A stretch of 64,000 bases of DNA. Source: Clitoria ternatea (lineage: Eukaryota; Streptophyta; Magnoliopsida; Fabales; Fabaceae). This document shows positions 11,657 to 24,205 of this stretch, in pieces. The position numbers were made by a program, and so were the translations under genes. Below the pieces are notes generated by a model that saw only the letters and a list, made by a program, of their open reading frames with translations, did not search any database and was not told the origin of the DNA. Numbering within the stretch: position 1 is the first letter of the stretch; the number at the start of each line of letters is the position of its first letter. The DNA is taken from NCBI GenBank assembly GCA_037962975.1, contig CM075669.1, positions 107,834,501 to 107,898,500 on the forward strand, in the 5' to 3' direction.

Positions 11657-13044
11657 ACTCTTTTGCACTCCTGGGCAAAATCAGAATAAAAACAAGTTTT
11701 ACAATTTATTGAAAATATCCAAAAATTTAAATACATTAAACACACAGAACTGGCATACTTTTCATGAAATCTTAGGAATATACAGAGAAACAAGAGTTTT
11801 CAACATGTAAGATACAAAGCATCAAGATATGCATAAAAATCATCCAAACAATTAGACATGTGAGAATTAAATCAAACTGAAAGGAAAACCATAAGTGACA
11901 GAACCTCACAAGACATACTCTCAACTCTCAAGTGTTTTGGGTTTGTGTATACTCTCAAAACATTTCCTGAAAAATAGACAGTCCAAAAATTTGGCAAGTT
12001 TCTCAATTCCACAATCAACACAAATGCATGTATAGATCAACAGGGCTTTCCAAGGTTGTAATGTGGCCAAGGTTAAAATGGATGGAAAAAATTTTTGGAA
12101 AAAAAGTTTAGATACCAAAAAGAATGATGGAGCAATTAATTTAACTAGCAAACAGTGAAGATAAAACATTTACTGTATCATATTTGGTCGCAATCATCAA
12201 GAAATTTTATTTTATTTTTTTATTTATTCATCAATATTTTTTTTCTTTTTTTTTATACGATTGCATAACACTTTGAAACAAAAGTTGCGACTCCTTTTTG
12301 CACACCCCCAGACTTATTTGAATGCCTATTTTTGACTTGATTCCAAAGCTCCAATATATTCCTTAAGGTAGGTATATTTTTGGTTTTTCATTATGGCTTA
12401 TTTGAGCTGCAACAAAGAATTGGTTAAATAGGCTCAAAGTGGTTAGCAAAGGATAATTTATTCATGGTAGGCTTATATGGCTAATGGCTCAATTGAACAA
12501 AATGCCTGTGTCATTTCAAATACATTCATGTGAGTTTCAAGTATCATCAAGAAACAAGACAAAAATTAGGATGTAAACATTCAAGAATTAATCACACATT
12601 AAAGTGATCCATCAAAATTTTTTAAGGCTCAAAAATCTCACAAGGTATAATTCCATCATATATGATCATCTCTCAATTATCATGTCATTCTCAACATACC
12701 AAAAATGCTTGAGTTCAAATTATAACGTATCATTAAGCTTATATCAGACATGAGAGAATTTACCTGTTACTCATGCATATCTTAAAATTCCAATAAAACA
12801 TGCCTTTTAAAACAAAAACACACAATTTTTTTAAATTTTTTTTTACTTTTTTTTATATATATTTATTTTTGAAAAATAGTCACACAAAATTAATCACAAA
12901 TTCACACAATGAAAACAACACACAACAACATACAAGGATATTCCCACCCCCACACTTAAATCATACATTGTCCTCAATGTAAGACAGAGCATACAAAAAA
13001 GACAATATAATGAAAAAGTAAAAAGATGGGCAAGAAAAACTCCC
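11657..13044 (-). other. Non-coding 3' region of element D between integrase and LTR
   Basis: There is no plausible ORF on either strand. The sequence is AT-rich with two internal purine-rich tracts. Element E has the same region (60074-61397) in the same order and clearly similar, so it is a conserved part of the family rather than decayed coding sequence. Confidence 0.7.
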
Positions 13045-14163
13045 TCAAGGGGGATCAAGAAGTGGTTCCCCCAAATTATGTTCCTCCATTGTGACATCTA
13101 CAAGTGAAGGATTCTCATGAAATGGCTTCAAACGTTGTCCATTAACCTTGAAGCTTTTATTGGAGTTTTCACTTTTTATTTCCACAGCTCCATGGGGAAA
13201 TACATTAGTAACAATGAAAGGTCCTTCCCATTTGGAGCGCAATTTTTCGGCCATCAGTTTCAACCGGGAATTAAACAGTAGCACTTTCTGTCCAGCAGTA
13301 AAATCCTTTCTAGCTATTGAGCTATCATGGAATTTTCTTGTTTTCTCCTTGTAGAATTTTGAATTCTCATAGGCTGCCAAACGGATCTCATCAAGCTCAT
13401 TCAGTTGTAATTTCCTTTCTTCACCTGCTTGATCAAGTGCTAAGTTGCAAGCTTTTACAGCCCAATAAGCACGATGCTTAATCTCCACTGGAAGATGACA
13501 TGCTTTACCAAAAATAATTCTATAGGGAGACATTCCTATAGGTGCCTTAAAAGCTGTTCTATGTGCCCAAAGAACATCATCCAGTTTCCTGCTCCAATCT
13601 TTTCTGTTAGGCTGTACTATCTTCTCCAGGATTCTTTTGATTTCTCTGTTAGAGACTTCTGCTTGTCCATTGGTTTGGGGGTGATATGGAGTAGAGACTC
13701 TATGAACAACCCCATACTTCCTGAGCATAGCTTGCATGGTCCTGTTGCAGAAGTGTGTTCCTTGATCACTAATGATTACTCTCGGAATGCCAAACCTGCA
13801 AAAAATTTGAGATCTAATAAAATCTATAACAACTCGAGCATCATTAGTTCTGGTGGCTTTAGCTTCCACCCATTTAGAAACATAATCTACAGCTAACAAA
13901 ATGTAAGTAAAACCAAAGGATGGAGGAAATGGACCCATAAAATCAATGCCCCAAACATCAAATACTTCACAAAACAACATAGGTTGCTGAGGCATCTGTT
14001 GACGCCATGTGATAGCGTTTCCAGTTCTTTGGCATTTCTCACAGGTGTTACAAATTTTCCATGCATCCTTAAAAATGGTGGGCCAATATAAACCAGAATC
14101 CAACACCTTCCTTGCTGTTCTTTGTGGACCAAAATGTCCACCTAATGGTGAAGCATGACAGAA
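13045..14163 (-). pseudogene. Integrase of element D
   Basis: The open frame (353 codons from the first ATG at 14106) covers most of a gypsy-type integrase, which inserts the cDNA into the host chromosome. The zinc-binding region shows CX2C at residues 22-25, and the catalytic triad is visible as Asp55 (GIDFMG), Asp114 (ISDQGTHF) and Glu150 (NGQAEVSNRE). The C-terminal part ends LLDPP, followed by a stop. A stop just upstream (about 14162) separates it from RNase H, so the polyprotein cannot be read through, although the integrase frame itself is uninterrupted. Confidence 0.88.
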
Positions 14164-15020
14164 TCAAAGAACTGATTCTATCTCTTGATCAGGAATGCAT
14201 CTTCGAATCACTTGATCATTACACAACTTCCACAAATACGGGTCATCCCATATATAATATTTTGCATCACTTTTTAATTTTGAAATTTGGTTTCTGGATG
14301 CATATGGTGGAAAAACAGAAGCAACAAGATAATTTACAATGTTGGCAAACCAAGGTGTATCAAAAGAGTTAGAAATACTCATGAGGTGTTCATCAGGAAA
14401 ATGGTCCCGAATAGGTGCCAAATCAGGAGCATTCTCAATTCTGCTTAAATGGTCTGCTACAAGGTTTTGTGTTCCACTTCTGTCATGAATTTCCAAGTCA
14501 AACTCTTGGAGCAAGAGCATCCAACGAATTAATCTTGGCTTGGACTCACCTTTCTTCAACAAGTACTTCAGAGCTGCATGGTTAGTAAAGACAACTACTC
14601 GGGAACCGAGTAGGTAAGACCTGAACTTATCTAATGCAAAAACAATGGCCAAGAGCTCTTTTTCAGTAGTAGTGTAATTTACCTGGGCGGTATCTAAAGT
14701 TTTAGATGCATAGTAGATGACCCTAGGTTGCTTGTCAATCTTTTGACCAAGGACAGCTCCCAATGCAAATTAGAGGCATCACACATCAATTCAAATGGGG
14801 CTGTCCAATCAGGTGCTTGGATTATTGGGGTAGTGGTCAATGCTTGCTTGAGGCAATTAAAAGCCTCCTTACACTTTTCATCAAACTCAAATGCCACATC
14901 CTTTTGAAGCAGACTGGATAGTTGCCTAGCCTTTTTGCTGAAATCCTTTATGAATCTTCTGTAGAAACCTGCATGACCAAGAAAAGAACGAACCTCTCGA
15001 ACACAAGAGGGGTAAGGCAA
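14164..15020 (-). pseudogene. RNase H region of element D, frameshifted
   Basis: Two overlapping frames (15020-14694 and 14763-14164) together cover the end of reverse transcriptase and RNase H, which removes the RNA strand of the hybrid. Landmarks are FELMCDAS, then IYYASKTLDTAQ, TEKELLAIVFALDKFRSYLL and FTNHAALKYLLKKGESKPR. The frame switches just after MCDASN, where a small deletion relative to E is apparent. The FTNH motif has Asn where E has Asp, a G-to-A type change at a conserved acidic position. Confidence 0.85.
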
Positions 15021-15095
15021 ATGTGATATAACTTCTACCTTGGCAGGGTCTACCTCAATTCCTTTCTCAGAGATTACATGCCCTAAAACTATTCC

Positions 15096-16898
15096 TTATT
15101 TTACCATAAAATGACATTTTTCATAGTTCAAGACAAGGTTAGTTTCAATACACCTATTTAAAACTTTATCCAAACTTTCAAGGCATGCATTAAATGAAGA
15201 TCCATAAATAGTAAAATCATCCATAAACACCTCTATGCAATTTTCAATGAAATCATGAAAAATACTTATCATGCATCTTTGAAAGGTTCCAGGAGTATTG
15301 CATAGGCCAAATGGCATTCTTCTATAAGCAAATGTGCCAAAGGGACAGGTGAATGTGGTTTCTTCTTGATCCTCAGGTGCAATATGAATCTGAAAATATC
15401 CAGAGAATCCATCAAGAAAACAGTAGTGAGACTTACCTGCGAGACGCTCAAGCATTTGATCAATAAAGGGTAAAGGAAAATGGTCCTTCTTGGTTGCTTG
15501 GTTAAGTCTCCTGTAATCAATACAGACTCTCCAACTATTCTGCACTCTAGTTAGGATCAACTCATTCTTCTCATTCTTCACAACTGTGATCCCTGTTTTC
15601 TTAGGAACCACTTGAATTGGACTCACCCATTCACTGTCAGAGATAGGATAAATGATTCCTGCTTGTAAAAGCTTGGTAATTTCCTTCTTAACAACATCAA
15701 GGATTACAGGGTTGAGTCTCCTCTGGGGCTGTCTTACTGCTTTAGTATTTTCCTCTAGAAATATCCTATGCATGCACATGGATGGACTAATTCCAGGAAT
15801 GTCTGCCAATGTCCATCCTATAGCCTTCTTATGTTTTTTCAATACCTGCAACAATTTTTCTTCTTGATTTTCATCAAGAGAAGTGGAAATTATCACCGGG
15901 AGCTGTTCATCATCCCCTAAGTATACATACTTGAGGTTCTCAGGTAGGGGTTTCAATTCTAACTTAGGTGCCTGCAAAATAGATGGAACTAACAAAGTAG
16001 ATTTTGATTCCGCTAATTGCACCTCAAAAATTTTGTTAGAATTTTCTTGAAATCCTGCATTCAGCTCCTTATGGTTAACAGGTATATCTAAAGACTCTGA
16101 ATCAGAAATTATGTATTTATCAATTTCAGCACAAATATCACAACTTCCAGAATCATTGCATGCAAAACATTTGTTTGAATCATCTATGCATTCCAAATCA
16201 ACATTAGAAAAATGTTCAAAAACTAGTTCATCAATAATGTCAATTTGGAAAACAGAATGATTTTTAGATGGGTATTTCATGGCATCAAGAATATTAAATT
16301 GAACTCTCGTGTCTCCAAATTCCATAGAGAGAGTTCCAGAATGAACATCTATTTTGGTTCGAGCTGTTTTCAAAAATAGTCTTCCCAAAATGATAGGAAC
16401 AGGAATTTGGGGCATACCTTCTTCCATATCAAGTACGAAAAAGTCAGCAGGGAAAACAAGTTGTTCTACCTGAACCAAAACATCCTCTATAACTCCAGCA
16501 GGGTAAGCAGTGCTCCTATTGGCTAGCTGAATTACTACACCAGTAGGTTGTAAATTTCCAAGAGACAAAGATTTAAAAACAGACATAGGCATAACATTTA
16601 TTGAAGCTCCTAAATCTAACATGCAATTTTCAAATTTGTTATTGCCTATGATACAGGGTATAGAAAACGTACCTGGATCTTTGCATTTCTCTAGGATATT
16701 TGAAATTTCCTTACCAAGTAATACAGATACATTCCTTCCCATGCTTATCCTTTCATTACCTTTGAGTCTCCTCTTGTGAGTACACAACTCCTTTAGAAAT
16801 TTGGCATACTTGGGAATTTGCTTGATTGCATCAAGAAGAGGTATATTCACTTCCACTTTCCTGAAAGTATCCAAAATTTCTTTGTCCACTACTTCCAT
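15096..16898 (-). pseudogene. Protease and reverse transcriptase of element D
   Basis: One frame of 600 codons contains an aspartic protease (DLGASI, catalytic Asp95, near the N-terminus) and a gypsy-type reverse transcriptase (about residues 390-600) with IDYRRLNQATKKDHFPLPF, RRMPFGLCNTPGTFQRCM and the catalytic FMDDF at 558-562. It ends at a stop (15096) in a context where E has Gln. Between 14997 and 15096 the reading continues toward RNase H. The join to gag is out of frame: a four-base deletion relative to E lies at about 16890-16905. Confidence 0.88.
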
Positions 16899-18502
16899 TT
16901 TCTTGGAATTGCTTTTGGTGGGAAAGGAAGAGGGATATGAGGTAGAATTTGGGGTGGTTGTATCTCAGATTTGCTTGAAGAGGGTACATCATTCTCAACT
17001 ATTTCAGGTTCAGTTATTTGTTTTTCAGGTTCCTTGGGTATGGGTATTTCAAGGTTCTTACCTGATCTTAACTGAATTGCACTCATATTTCTTGGATTTG
17101 CAGCTGGTTGAGATGGTAATTTGTCAGAGTTTTGAGATTGTAACTGGCTCAATGATGAAGCTAATTGCCCAATTTGGTTGCTTAAACTCTGGATGGTAGC
17201 ATCATTCCTCTGTTGGTACTCTAAGTTCTGTACAGCCATTTGTTTCACCAGATCCTCCAAAGAAGGGCCACTTGTGGATGGTTGAGGTGTAGGTCTTTGG
17301 AAGGTTGGTGCATTGTTTTGAAATGGAGGTTGGGGATGGGGATTTTGTTGTTGGTTGCCCTATCTCAAATTTGGATGGTTCCTCCAACCTGGATTATATC
17401 TGTTGGTGGAAAGGTCATGGTTGTTTTGTTGTTGTGGTGGTGGAGGTCTATCATGGTAGATGTTAGCTGCGTAGGCTTGGGGACTATTATTATCCTTTTC
17501 TTGTAGAGAAGGACAACAATCAGTGGGGTGCTCTTGTGAAGAGCAGATTCCACATACTTTAGCAGTCATGGATTTTTGATTTACTGCTAATTGTGTGACC
17601 AGAGTGGTAAGAGCATCAAGTTTGCTCTCCAATTTAATTCCAGATGAACTAGAATTGGAATCAAACATGGGTTTGAAAGAATCATTTCTCACACCAAATT
17701 GTTGAGAGTTGGATGCCATCTTCTCAATCAAGTTTCTTGCTTCAGCAGCAGTCATATCTCCTAAAGCTCCTCCACTTGCCGCATCTATCATGTTGCGATC
17801 AACGTGGTGCAGACCTTCATAGAAGTACTGAAGAAGAAGTTGTTCAAAAATTTGATGGTGAGGGCAACTTGCACAGAGTTTCTTGAATCTTTCCCAATAC
17901 TCATAAAGACTTTCTCCAGAGAGTTGCCTAATGCCAGATATGTCTTTGCGGATTGCAGTTGTTCTAGAGGCAGGAAAGAATTTTTCCAAGAATATTTTCT
18001 TTAAGTCATTCCAACTTGTGATTGATCTTGGAGCAAGGTAGTACAACCAATCCTTAGCAACACCCTCTAAAGAATAAGGAAACGCTTTAAGATAGACGTG
18101 GTCTTCTTGAACATTTTGGGGTTTCATTGTGGAACACACAATGTGGAATTCTTTGAGGTGTTTGTGCGGATCTTCACCCGCAAGACCATGAAACTTAGGC
18201 AACAAGTGTATAAGTCCGGTCTTAAGAATAAAAGGGACATCCTCATCAGGATATTGAATACACAAACTTTCGTATGTGAATTCGGGGGCAGCTAATTCTC
18301 TAAGAGTTCTCTCACGAGGTCCAACCATATCAAAAAAATTTTCAGAATTATTTTCAACGGATTCAGATGAAATACTATCACTATCAATATCAACAAAATT
18401 ATTATTAAATCTAGCTTCTCTAATTAATCTATGAAAAGTTCTATCAATTTCAGGATCAAATGAATATAAATGCCCAAAAGTCCTTCTAGTCATACATAAC
18501 AT
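16889..18502 (-). pseudogene. gag of element D, Athila-like, one in-frame stop
   Basis: The frame starts at 18502 (MLCMTRRTFGHLYSFDPEI), only about 180 bases after the primer-binding site, and is shared with E at 54602. The gag core includes HGLAGEDPHKHLKEFHIVCS and KDWLYYLAPRSITSW. A CCHC-like knuckle reads CGICSSQEHPTDC near 17530-17560. A TAG stop at 17360-17362, at a position where E has Trp, interrupts the frame, which then continues to 16889 through a Gln-rich segment. Gag forms the particle that packages the element RNA. Confidence 0.85.
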
Positions 18503-18680
18503 ACAACAAGATATTCCATGATCATGAGCAATATATCATAAAAATCCTAAATCATGCAAAAGAATTAAAATTAAACAAACATACAAACAAAATATTTATT
18601 TTTTTTTAATTTTTTTTAATTTTTTTAAAATTATTAAAAGAAATTAATTTAAAACAACAATTTTCCTAAAGATCGTTGAA

Positions 18681-18697
18681 CCCCGGCGGCGGCGCCA
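18681..18697 (-). promoter_or_regulatory. Primer-binding site of element D (tRNA-Asp type)
   Basis: The minus strand reads TGGCGCCGCCGCCGGGG, six bases after the LTR end. This is the Athila-type site complementary to the 3' end of tRNA-Asp. The central bases differ slightly from the E copy (TGGCGCCGTAGCCGGGG). Confidence 0.85.
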
Positions 18698-18703
18698 AAA
18701 TTT

Positions 18704-20849
18704 TGACGTTGGTTGTCATGATCCCGTCAAATTAGTACATTAAAATTAATTAATGTAGTAATCAACATAAAAATTAGGAAAATCAAGTCTTAAACTAATT
18801 TTAACAAACTAAAATTTAACAAACAAAATTTAATAATTTTCTTTTTACAAACAGAAGTTCAACAAACATACACTGGGGGGGGTTTGATTGTTACAAAAAT
18901 TTAAAACAGAATACAAAATACAAAATGAGTGTAGAACAAGTAAATAACGAACGATTGATTTTCTTGGAGTATTGTAATTTATTTTATCCTTGGATTTGAA
19001 AAGGTTTCTATACACTTCCTTACTGTCAATCCCTTAGTTCAATTTGAATTAATCAACTAAGCGTCTTTTAATTCATAATTCCTTTACTTTCATAAAATGA
19101 AGATTTTAATCAAGCATCCTAATTAAGCAAAAGGAGTCAAGATTTTAAATTCTAGGAATTATTGAACATACATAGAACATCGCCTACATACATAAACTAG
19201 CTTCAACATTATGGAATTAAGCAAACCACAACTATTAAGATTGATTTTTGAAACATTCATTAAGCATGTATATTTCTAAATATATCTTAATATAATTTTT
19301 ATTTAATTCTAACTGTATAATTAAATTGATTAAGCATTCAACTTAATTAAACCGAATAGACATTAAATAATTGAGCTAAAATTATGAAGAGTTTAACAAC
19401 AAGGAAATATATTAAAAATCAAAACCTCAAAAATAACATTACATTAACCTCTAAGAAAATCAATCTAAGGGTTTTAGCCCTCCATAATTAAAACAAAATA
19501 AAAACCGAACCCGGAATGACGCTCCTCCGGAATTCTTCTGCTGTCCACTGCTTCCTTCCTCTGAACACACATTTTTTCATTCAGCACTAAGCTCCCTATT
19601 TATAGCATTTCAAGGCTGATTTTTCTCATTAAAAATCAGCCCATTACCTTTGCCATATGCACTTCACGTTGGAAATTAAGGCACTAAGGGAACATGTCAT
19701 TTGCCTTCCATTCCTATGCCATGCTATGTTTTTTTCTTTTCATTTTTCTTAATGTAATAAAGTGGAAAACATTCTGCATTAAGAGGGCATTTCTCATTGG
19801 ATTTTAGCACTTGGAAGGAGAATGAATTAATTTGTTGTTTGCTGTTCCAATTTCTTGCTGTTTTGAGTTGTTTTCTTGCTGTTTGTTGTCCATTTTTCAC
19901 TGCTGTTACTGTCAAAATACAGTGCTGTTTACTGTCAAAATTCCCTGCTGTTGCTGTTTCAAAATTCTTGCTGTTGCTGTTTCAAAATTCTTGCTGTTGC
20001 TGTTTCAAATTTCTCTTGTTTTTCAGCGGCTTTTATTGTTGAAAACTTGTTGTTTTGTGCCTATTTTCTGCTGCCAACAGCTAGCATTTTAACGTGAAAA
20101 CAGCAGCTAAAAGGGTGCCTTTTTCTTTTCTTTAATTCACGTGGAATTCATGAGCAAGGATGATGGGACCTTGTGCTAAGCTTGTTTGTATTAAAATAAT
20201 ATAAACATGGAGCCTTTTGCATTCAATTTTGACTAAGTCAAAATAAAAAAAATTCTCCAACGTGAATTGCATCCTTGAAACCATTTAAGTCCAATTTTGA
20301 CTAAGTCAAAATTGGATTAACATTTAGCCTTGTAGAAGCATTCTCACGTGAAAAGATGAAAGGAGAAGCATTATTTTATTCAAGTTCCAAGCTGCACAAA
20401 AATAACCATTCATTCATTCATGTACTTCACGTTAAAGGCATAGTGAAAATAGGATTTTATTTGCAAGATAATCAAGAAGCTTCCAATAATTGATAACCTG
20501 TAAAATAAAATAAAATCAAATTAAACTTAGTTAATTCAATAGATTTTATTTTAGGATGAAAGCTTAATTTATTTTAAACATACTAATTAACACAAACTAA
20601 ACAGAAATAGTAGAAATTAAAACAACAATCACTAGTAAACAGTAACAGTAAAAGAAAACAGAAATCACAAGATTCAACACTTAATAGTAACAGTAAAAAT
20701 AAGAAAACAGTGATTACTAACAAATAGTGAAATAAAAATTACAAATGGAGATTACTGACAATTTACGCTAAAACACAATTATTATAATTTAACAGTAGAT
20801 AAAACAGACAAACAGAGTAAGTAATTAAAGGTAAAAAGATATGTCATCA
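18704..20849 (-). repeat. 5' LTR of element D
   Basis: 2146 bp, bounded by TG...CA on the minus strand. About ten substitutions separate it from the 3' LTR in roughly 2.1 kb, plus one deletion of about 36 bases near 18761 and one extra copy of a short Gln-codon-like repeat near 19975. This low divergence points to a recent insertion. Confidence 0.93.
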
Positions 20850-20854
20850 ATGAT

Positions 20855-23513
20855 GAATGAGCATGAATATGGATGATTAGCATACCTTGAGTGTTGATGA
20901 ACAATTGATGAATGTAGTTGATGATTGTGATGCTATTGTGATTAATGCAAGTATTGACTTGTATATATGAGATTGTGTTGATGAGAAATATTGTGAATGC
21001 CATATTTAAAACTTAAAACAATGGCAATAACCAATGATAATAAAATCCACTAAGAATTATGTGGTGATATTGGTGATGGTGATGATTGATGAGTGGCATG
21101 ATAGAATGCATAGTTGTAAGAATACATATGATTTGCATTTGCATTGCATCCATGGCATATTGCATAGCTGCCGGTGATGGAATGTTAGGGGTTCCTCCAG
21201 TTGGCCCAGTGGGAGGGCGGCTCTATGCACGAGCGATATTTTTGTTTCCCTAGTGACTCGGTGTGTAAGTCACGAAGCTGCCTATGTATAGCTATAAGGA
21301 GCTACATGTGGTTGACCCTGTGGGGGTGGCTCTTTGAGGAGAAAGTGTCCCTGGTGGTCCTTTGGATCACAGCTGCCATGATATGAATCATGGTTGGCCC
21401 GCAACACCTTTATGATTGATTATGGTGTATATCACGGTCATGGTGAAAATGGCTAGGTATTACAAGATGGGAGATGCGGTTTGGTACCAGTAAAATATAG
21501 TGATATGCATGTAAATTGATGATAAATGTATAAATTTTACTACTGCAGTAGAGGTATGGTTATGAATTCATGCTTAAACCCATAAATTGGTGTTTATTTT
21601 CCCACAGTCCGATCCACAATTGATATTAACTCCGTTGTGCATGTGCATTAGCCTAAGAGTATTTGCATATAGCAAGGAGATATGACAAAGGTGGTGAGAT
21701 ATGATGATTGTTAAGATTGGGTGAAAGAATACCTAAAGACGACATATAAAATATGAATACAAAGAAATAACTTTATGTATGGTGATGATATGTGTGATAG
21801 CCCAATATGATGAGGGGCATGGATATGTGTATGCTTATATAATTTGCTATGAATCACAAAAATGATTAAGACATGCGTATGTTGATGAGATGATGTGATT
21901 ATGATGATGATTGATATGTTGATGTAAAGTATACATGTCATTGAATGCATATGCACATAATCACAAATGTATTCATATTCGTCCTTTGGAATGTATAACT
22001 CACTCTCCCATGTTGTCTATTTTTAGCCTTGTGATGCAGGGTATGCATGGGGTCAGACATACCTGATTTGGAAGTGTATGTGTTTTGATGATGAAGGTAA
22101 ATTAGTTGTATAAGAAGTGCCTTGGCCGGCAACCATTGATTTTGTATAGCATATGGTGTTGATATATGCTCTTCATGTATTTGAATGGTGGATATTCATT
22201 TTGTAGGTCATTTGTGAAAATTAGACCCTTGTGTTGTATGGCTAATTTTCGATTGTGACCTTAACAACATGCATTGACAATTGTAATATTTGACAAATGC
22301 CAATATGATGGATGGATGATGTTATTCATGAATTACAACCTCTTATAAGGCATGTGTGAGTAATTATGTTGTTTGAAATGCCAATGTGTATGAATATTAA
22401 GAAGTGGATAGGCTGTATTCCTATGAAATGGCTACGGCATTAAATAAGGGTCACTCATAACTCATATTGTATGTTTATGACTTGTTTGTATGGTTGGTTG
22501 TGGCCAAAGAGGCTTACTTTGTAATTTGGCATGCTTAGTTTAGCCAAGAAGGGGCATGAATTGCCACAAGAGCATATATTGATATAGAAAATAAGTTATT
22601 GGATGAGACTTGTTGGAGCAAGTCACATTTATATATGTGAATATAGATCCATAGAGAGTTTAGACCAAAACTTAGCCAATTGCATTTTGGTATGTCATGT
22701 AAAAGGTCCAAAATATGCATAAAACTACCCTATAACTTAGGTTTCCATTGGGATGGAATTTGGGCTTGAAAATTTACCATATAATTGATATTAGGGTAGG
22801 TAGGTTGTGTATAAAATTTCATGCAAATTGGAGTTGAATAGCCTAGTGAAAAGGGGTCCCAAAGTTGATAAAAACTTGGGTCAAAAAGTTACAGAATGGT
22901 GCCTACAGTAGTGAAATCCACGGCTAGTGGATCGTTCTACCTCAAAACATGGAAAAAATGGAAATTTCGATGGTCTGGACAGTGGATTCCATGGCCAGTG
23001 GAATGGCCACTGTCAGAATTTTCCAACTGCTACTTTTCCCTTGCTGTTTTTGACTCTTTTGGGTATCTTAATGACATTTTTCGCCTCTGACTTCTTCATG
23101 AGAGTTGTAGATAATTATGTTAGGGAGCTGTAGAAATTAGATTCATCTTAATTGAAGTTTTCTAGCTCTCATTAGACGTAAAATACCAGATCCACTGTTG
23201 TGAAAAAACTCAAATTTTAGAGGGGTTTGAACCCAACTTTTTATGGTTTTCAATTTGGGACTAATAGGTGATATTTATGACATGTCCCACTATTTCTAAG
23301 ACTAAAAATAAAATTTTCTCATATTGCTTCTCATATCTTCATATATGGGAAGTGTGACTCATCAAAGGTCTAGGGCGCGATGTTAAATGATTTTCTTTTA
23401 ATTCGTGGTGTCTCTTAGGCAAGGTGATGAACTTTAAAACGTGAAAAATTTATCCTCATAATTATTATGTCACATCTATTATATTTACTTATATAAGATT
23501 GAGGGGCGCCATA
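20855..23513 (+). mobile_element. Solo LTR F, right half (Tekay/Del-like)
   Basis: It continues LTR F after element D and its target duplication. It contains a GC-rich core (21172-21500), a conserved CTACTGCAGTAG palindrome near 21540, two palindromic CCACGG(C/T)...GTGG sites (22917-23012) and one copy of a CTTCATGAGAGTTGTAGAT module also found repeatedly in LTR B. The end GAGGGGCGCCATA (23513) corresponds to the TAGGGCGTCTCA end of the G LTR with the final CA changed to TA, followed by the target duplication TTTTC (23514-23518). Total LTR length without D is about 4.19 kb. Confidence 0.83.
21172..21500 (+). repeat. GC-rich conserved LTR core (copy in F)
   Basis: It runs from GGAATGTTAGGGGTTCC to TTTGGTACCAGTAAAA. 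It shares GTGACTCGGTGTGTAAGTCA (inverted GTGACT/AGTCAC) and AGCTACATGTGG with both LTRs of G. The surrounding LTR is much more AT-rich and less conserved. Confidence 0.65.
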
Positions 23514-23518
23514 TTTTC

Positions 23519-24205
23519 TGTAGAGTCTGATGAGTCAAAGACTACGGGATTCGCAGCAAATAACCCTTAAGGGTTGGTTCTCTTCACAAAAATTCCTTTC
23601 AGCATACCTCTTGTAATCCTTCTAGAGGTTCTGACAGGAGCAGTTGATTAACTGACTTCAAGGTAGATTTTGTTTTACCAGACCTTGTACTGCTAGCTGG
23701 ACCAGACTTTGAGGCTCTAGGTGAAATTTCAACAGACACATTTGCTTGCTTTCTTGGAGGCCCAGACTCTATATGATATGAGTCTAAAGACGTTTTAGAG
23801 GGAGATCCATCTCTTGATGACTTCATCTCATCATTCAAAGATTCTTCTGCTGATTTTTCTTGAGAGGTTTCAGATGAAGAAATCATATCTAAAAGAGGTA
23901 GGAACCTTGGTAACTAGTCTACCACATGACTTGAGATCATTTTCATTTTGAACATCAATACCATGAAGTTCAAGATAGAACACCAGGATATGGAAACTTC
24001 TTTTGCCTTTTGGAGGCAGAGGTGATCAAATAATTCATAATCACATTCGAAAGGCTAGCCTTTTCTTTCTTCATCATTAGTACCATACAAAACTTGTTTA
24101 GTTTTGTCACAACATCCCTTGCACTCTTTCTCGGGGAAAATATTTGTCTCATCGATACATGGAGAAACTTTACTTTTGGAAGCAAATCTTTAACCAAAAG
24201 TGTGG
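23519..24205 (-). pseudogene. Envelope-like ORF remnant of element H, upstream part
   Basis: The minus strand encodes LPKVKFLHVSMRQIFSPRKS, then LNKFCMVLMMKKEKASLSNV and RQKKFPYPGVLS, then in another frame a Ser/Lys-rich segment (KTSLDSYHIESGPPRKQ). The layout (IFSPRKS, a variable hydrophobic block, then a FPYPGVLS-like box) resembles the putative plant transposon protein region found downstream of pol in large plant copia elements; this is inference. The sequence continues across LTR F into 7955-7222. LTR C cuts its upstream end at 24206. Confidence 0.5.

Larger units (their letters stand above)
9486..20849 (-). mobile_element. Complete Athila-like gypsy element D
   Basis: Two near-identical LTRs (9486-11641 and 18704-20849) enclose a minus-strand gag-pol region. 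The target duplication ATGAT is present on both sides (9481-9485 and 20850-20854). The primer-binding site matches tRNA-Asp, as in Athila elements, and a polypurine tract abuts the 3' LTR. Length is 11,364 bp. The coding region has several stops and frameshifts, so the copy is defective even though its LTRs differ at only about ten positions plus two indels. A 1.4-kb stretch between integrase and the 3' LTR has no envelope-like ORF. Confidence 0.92.
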
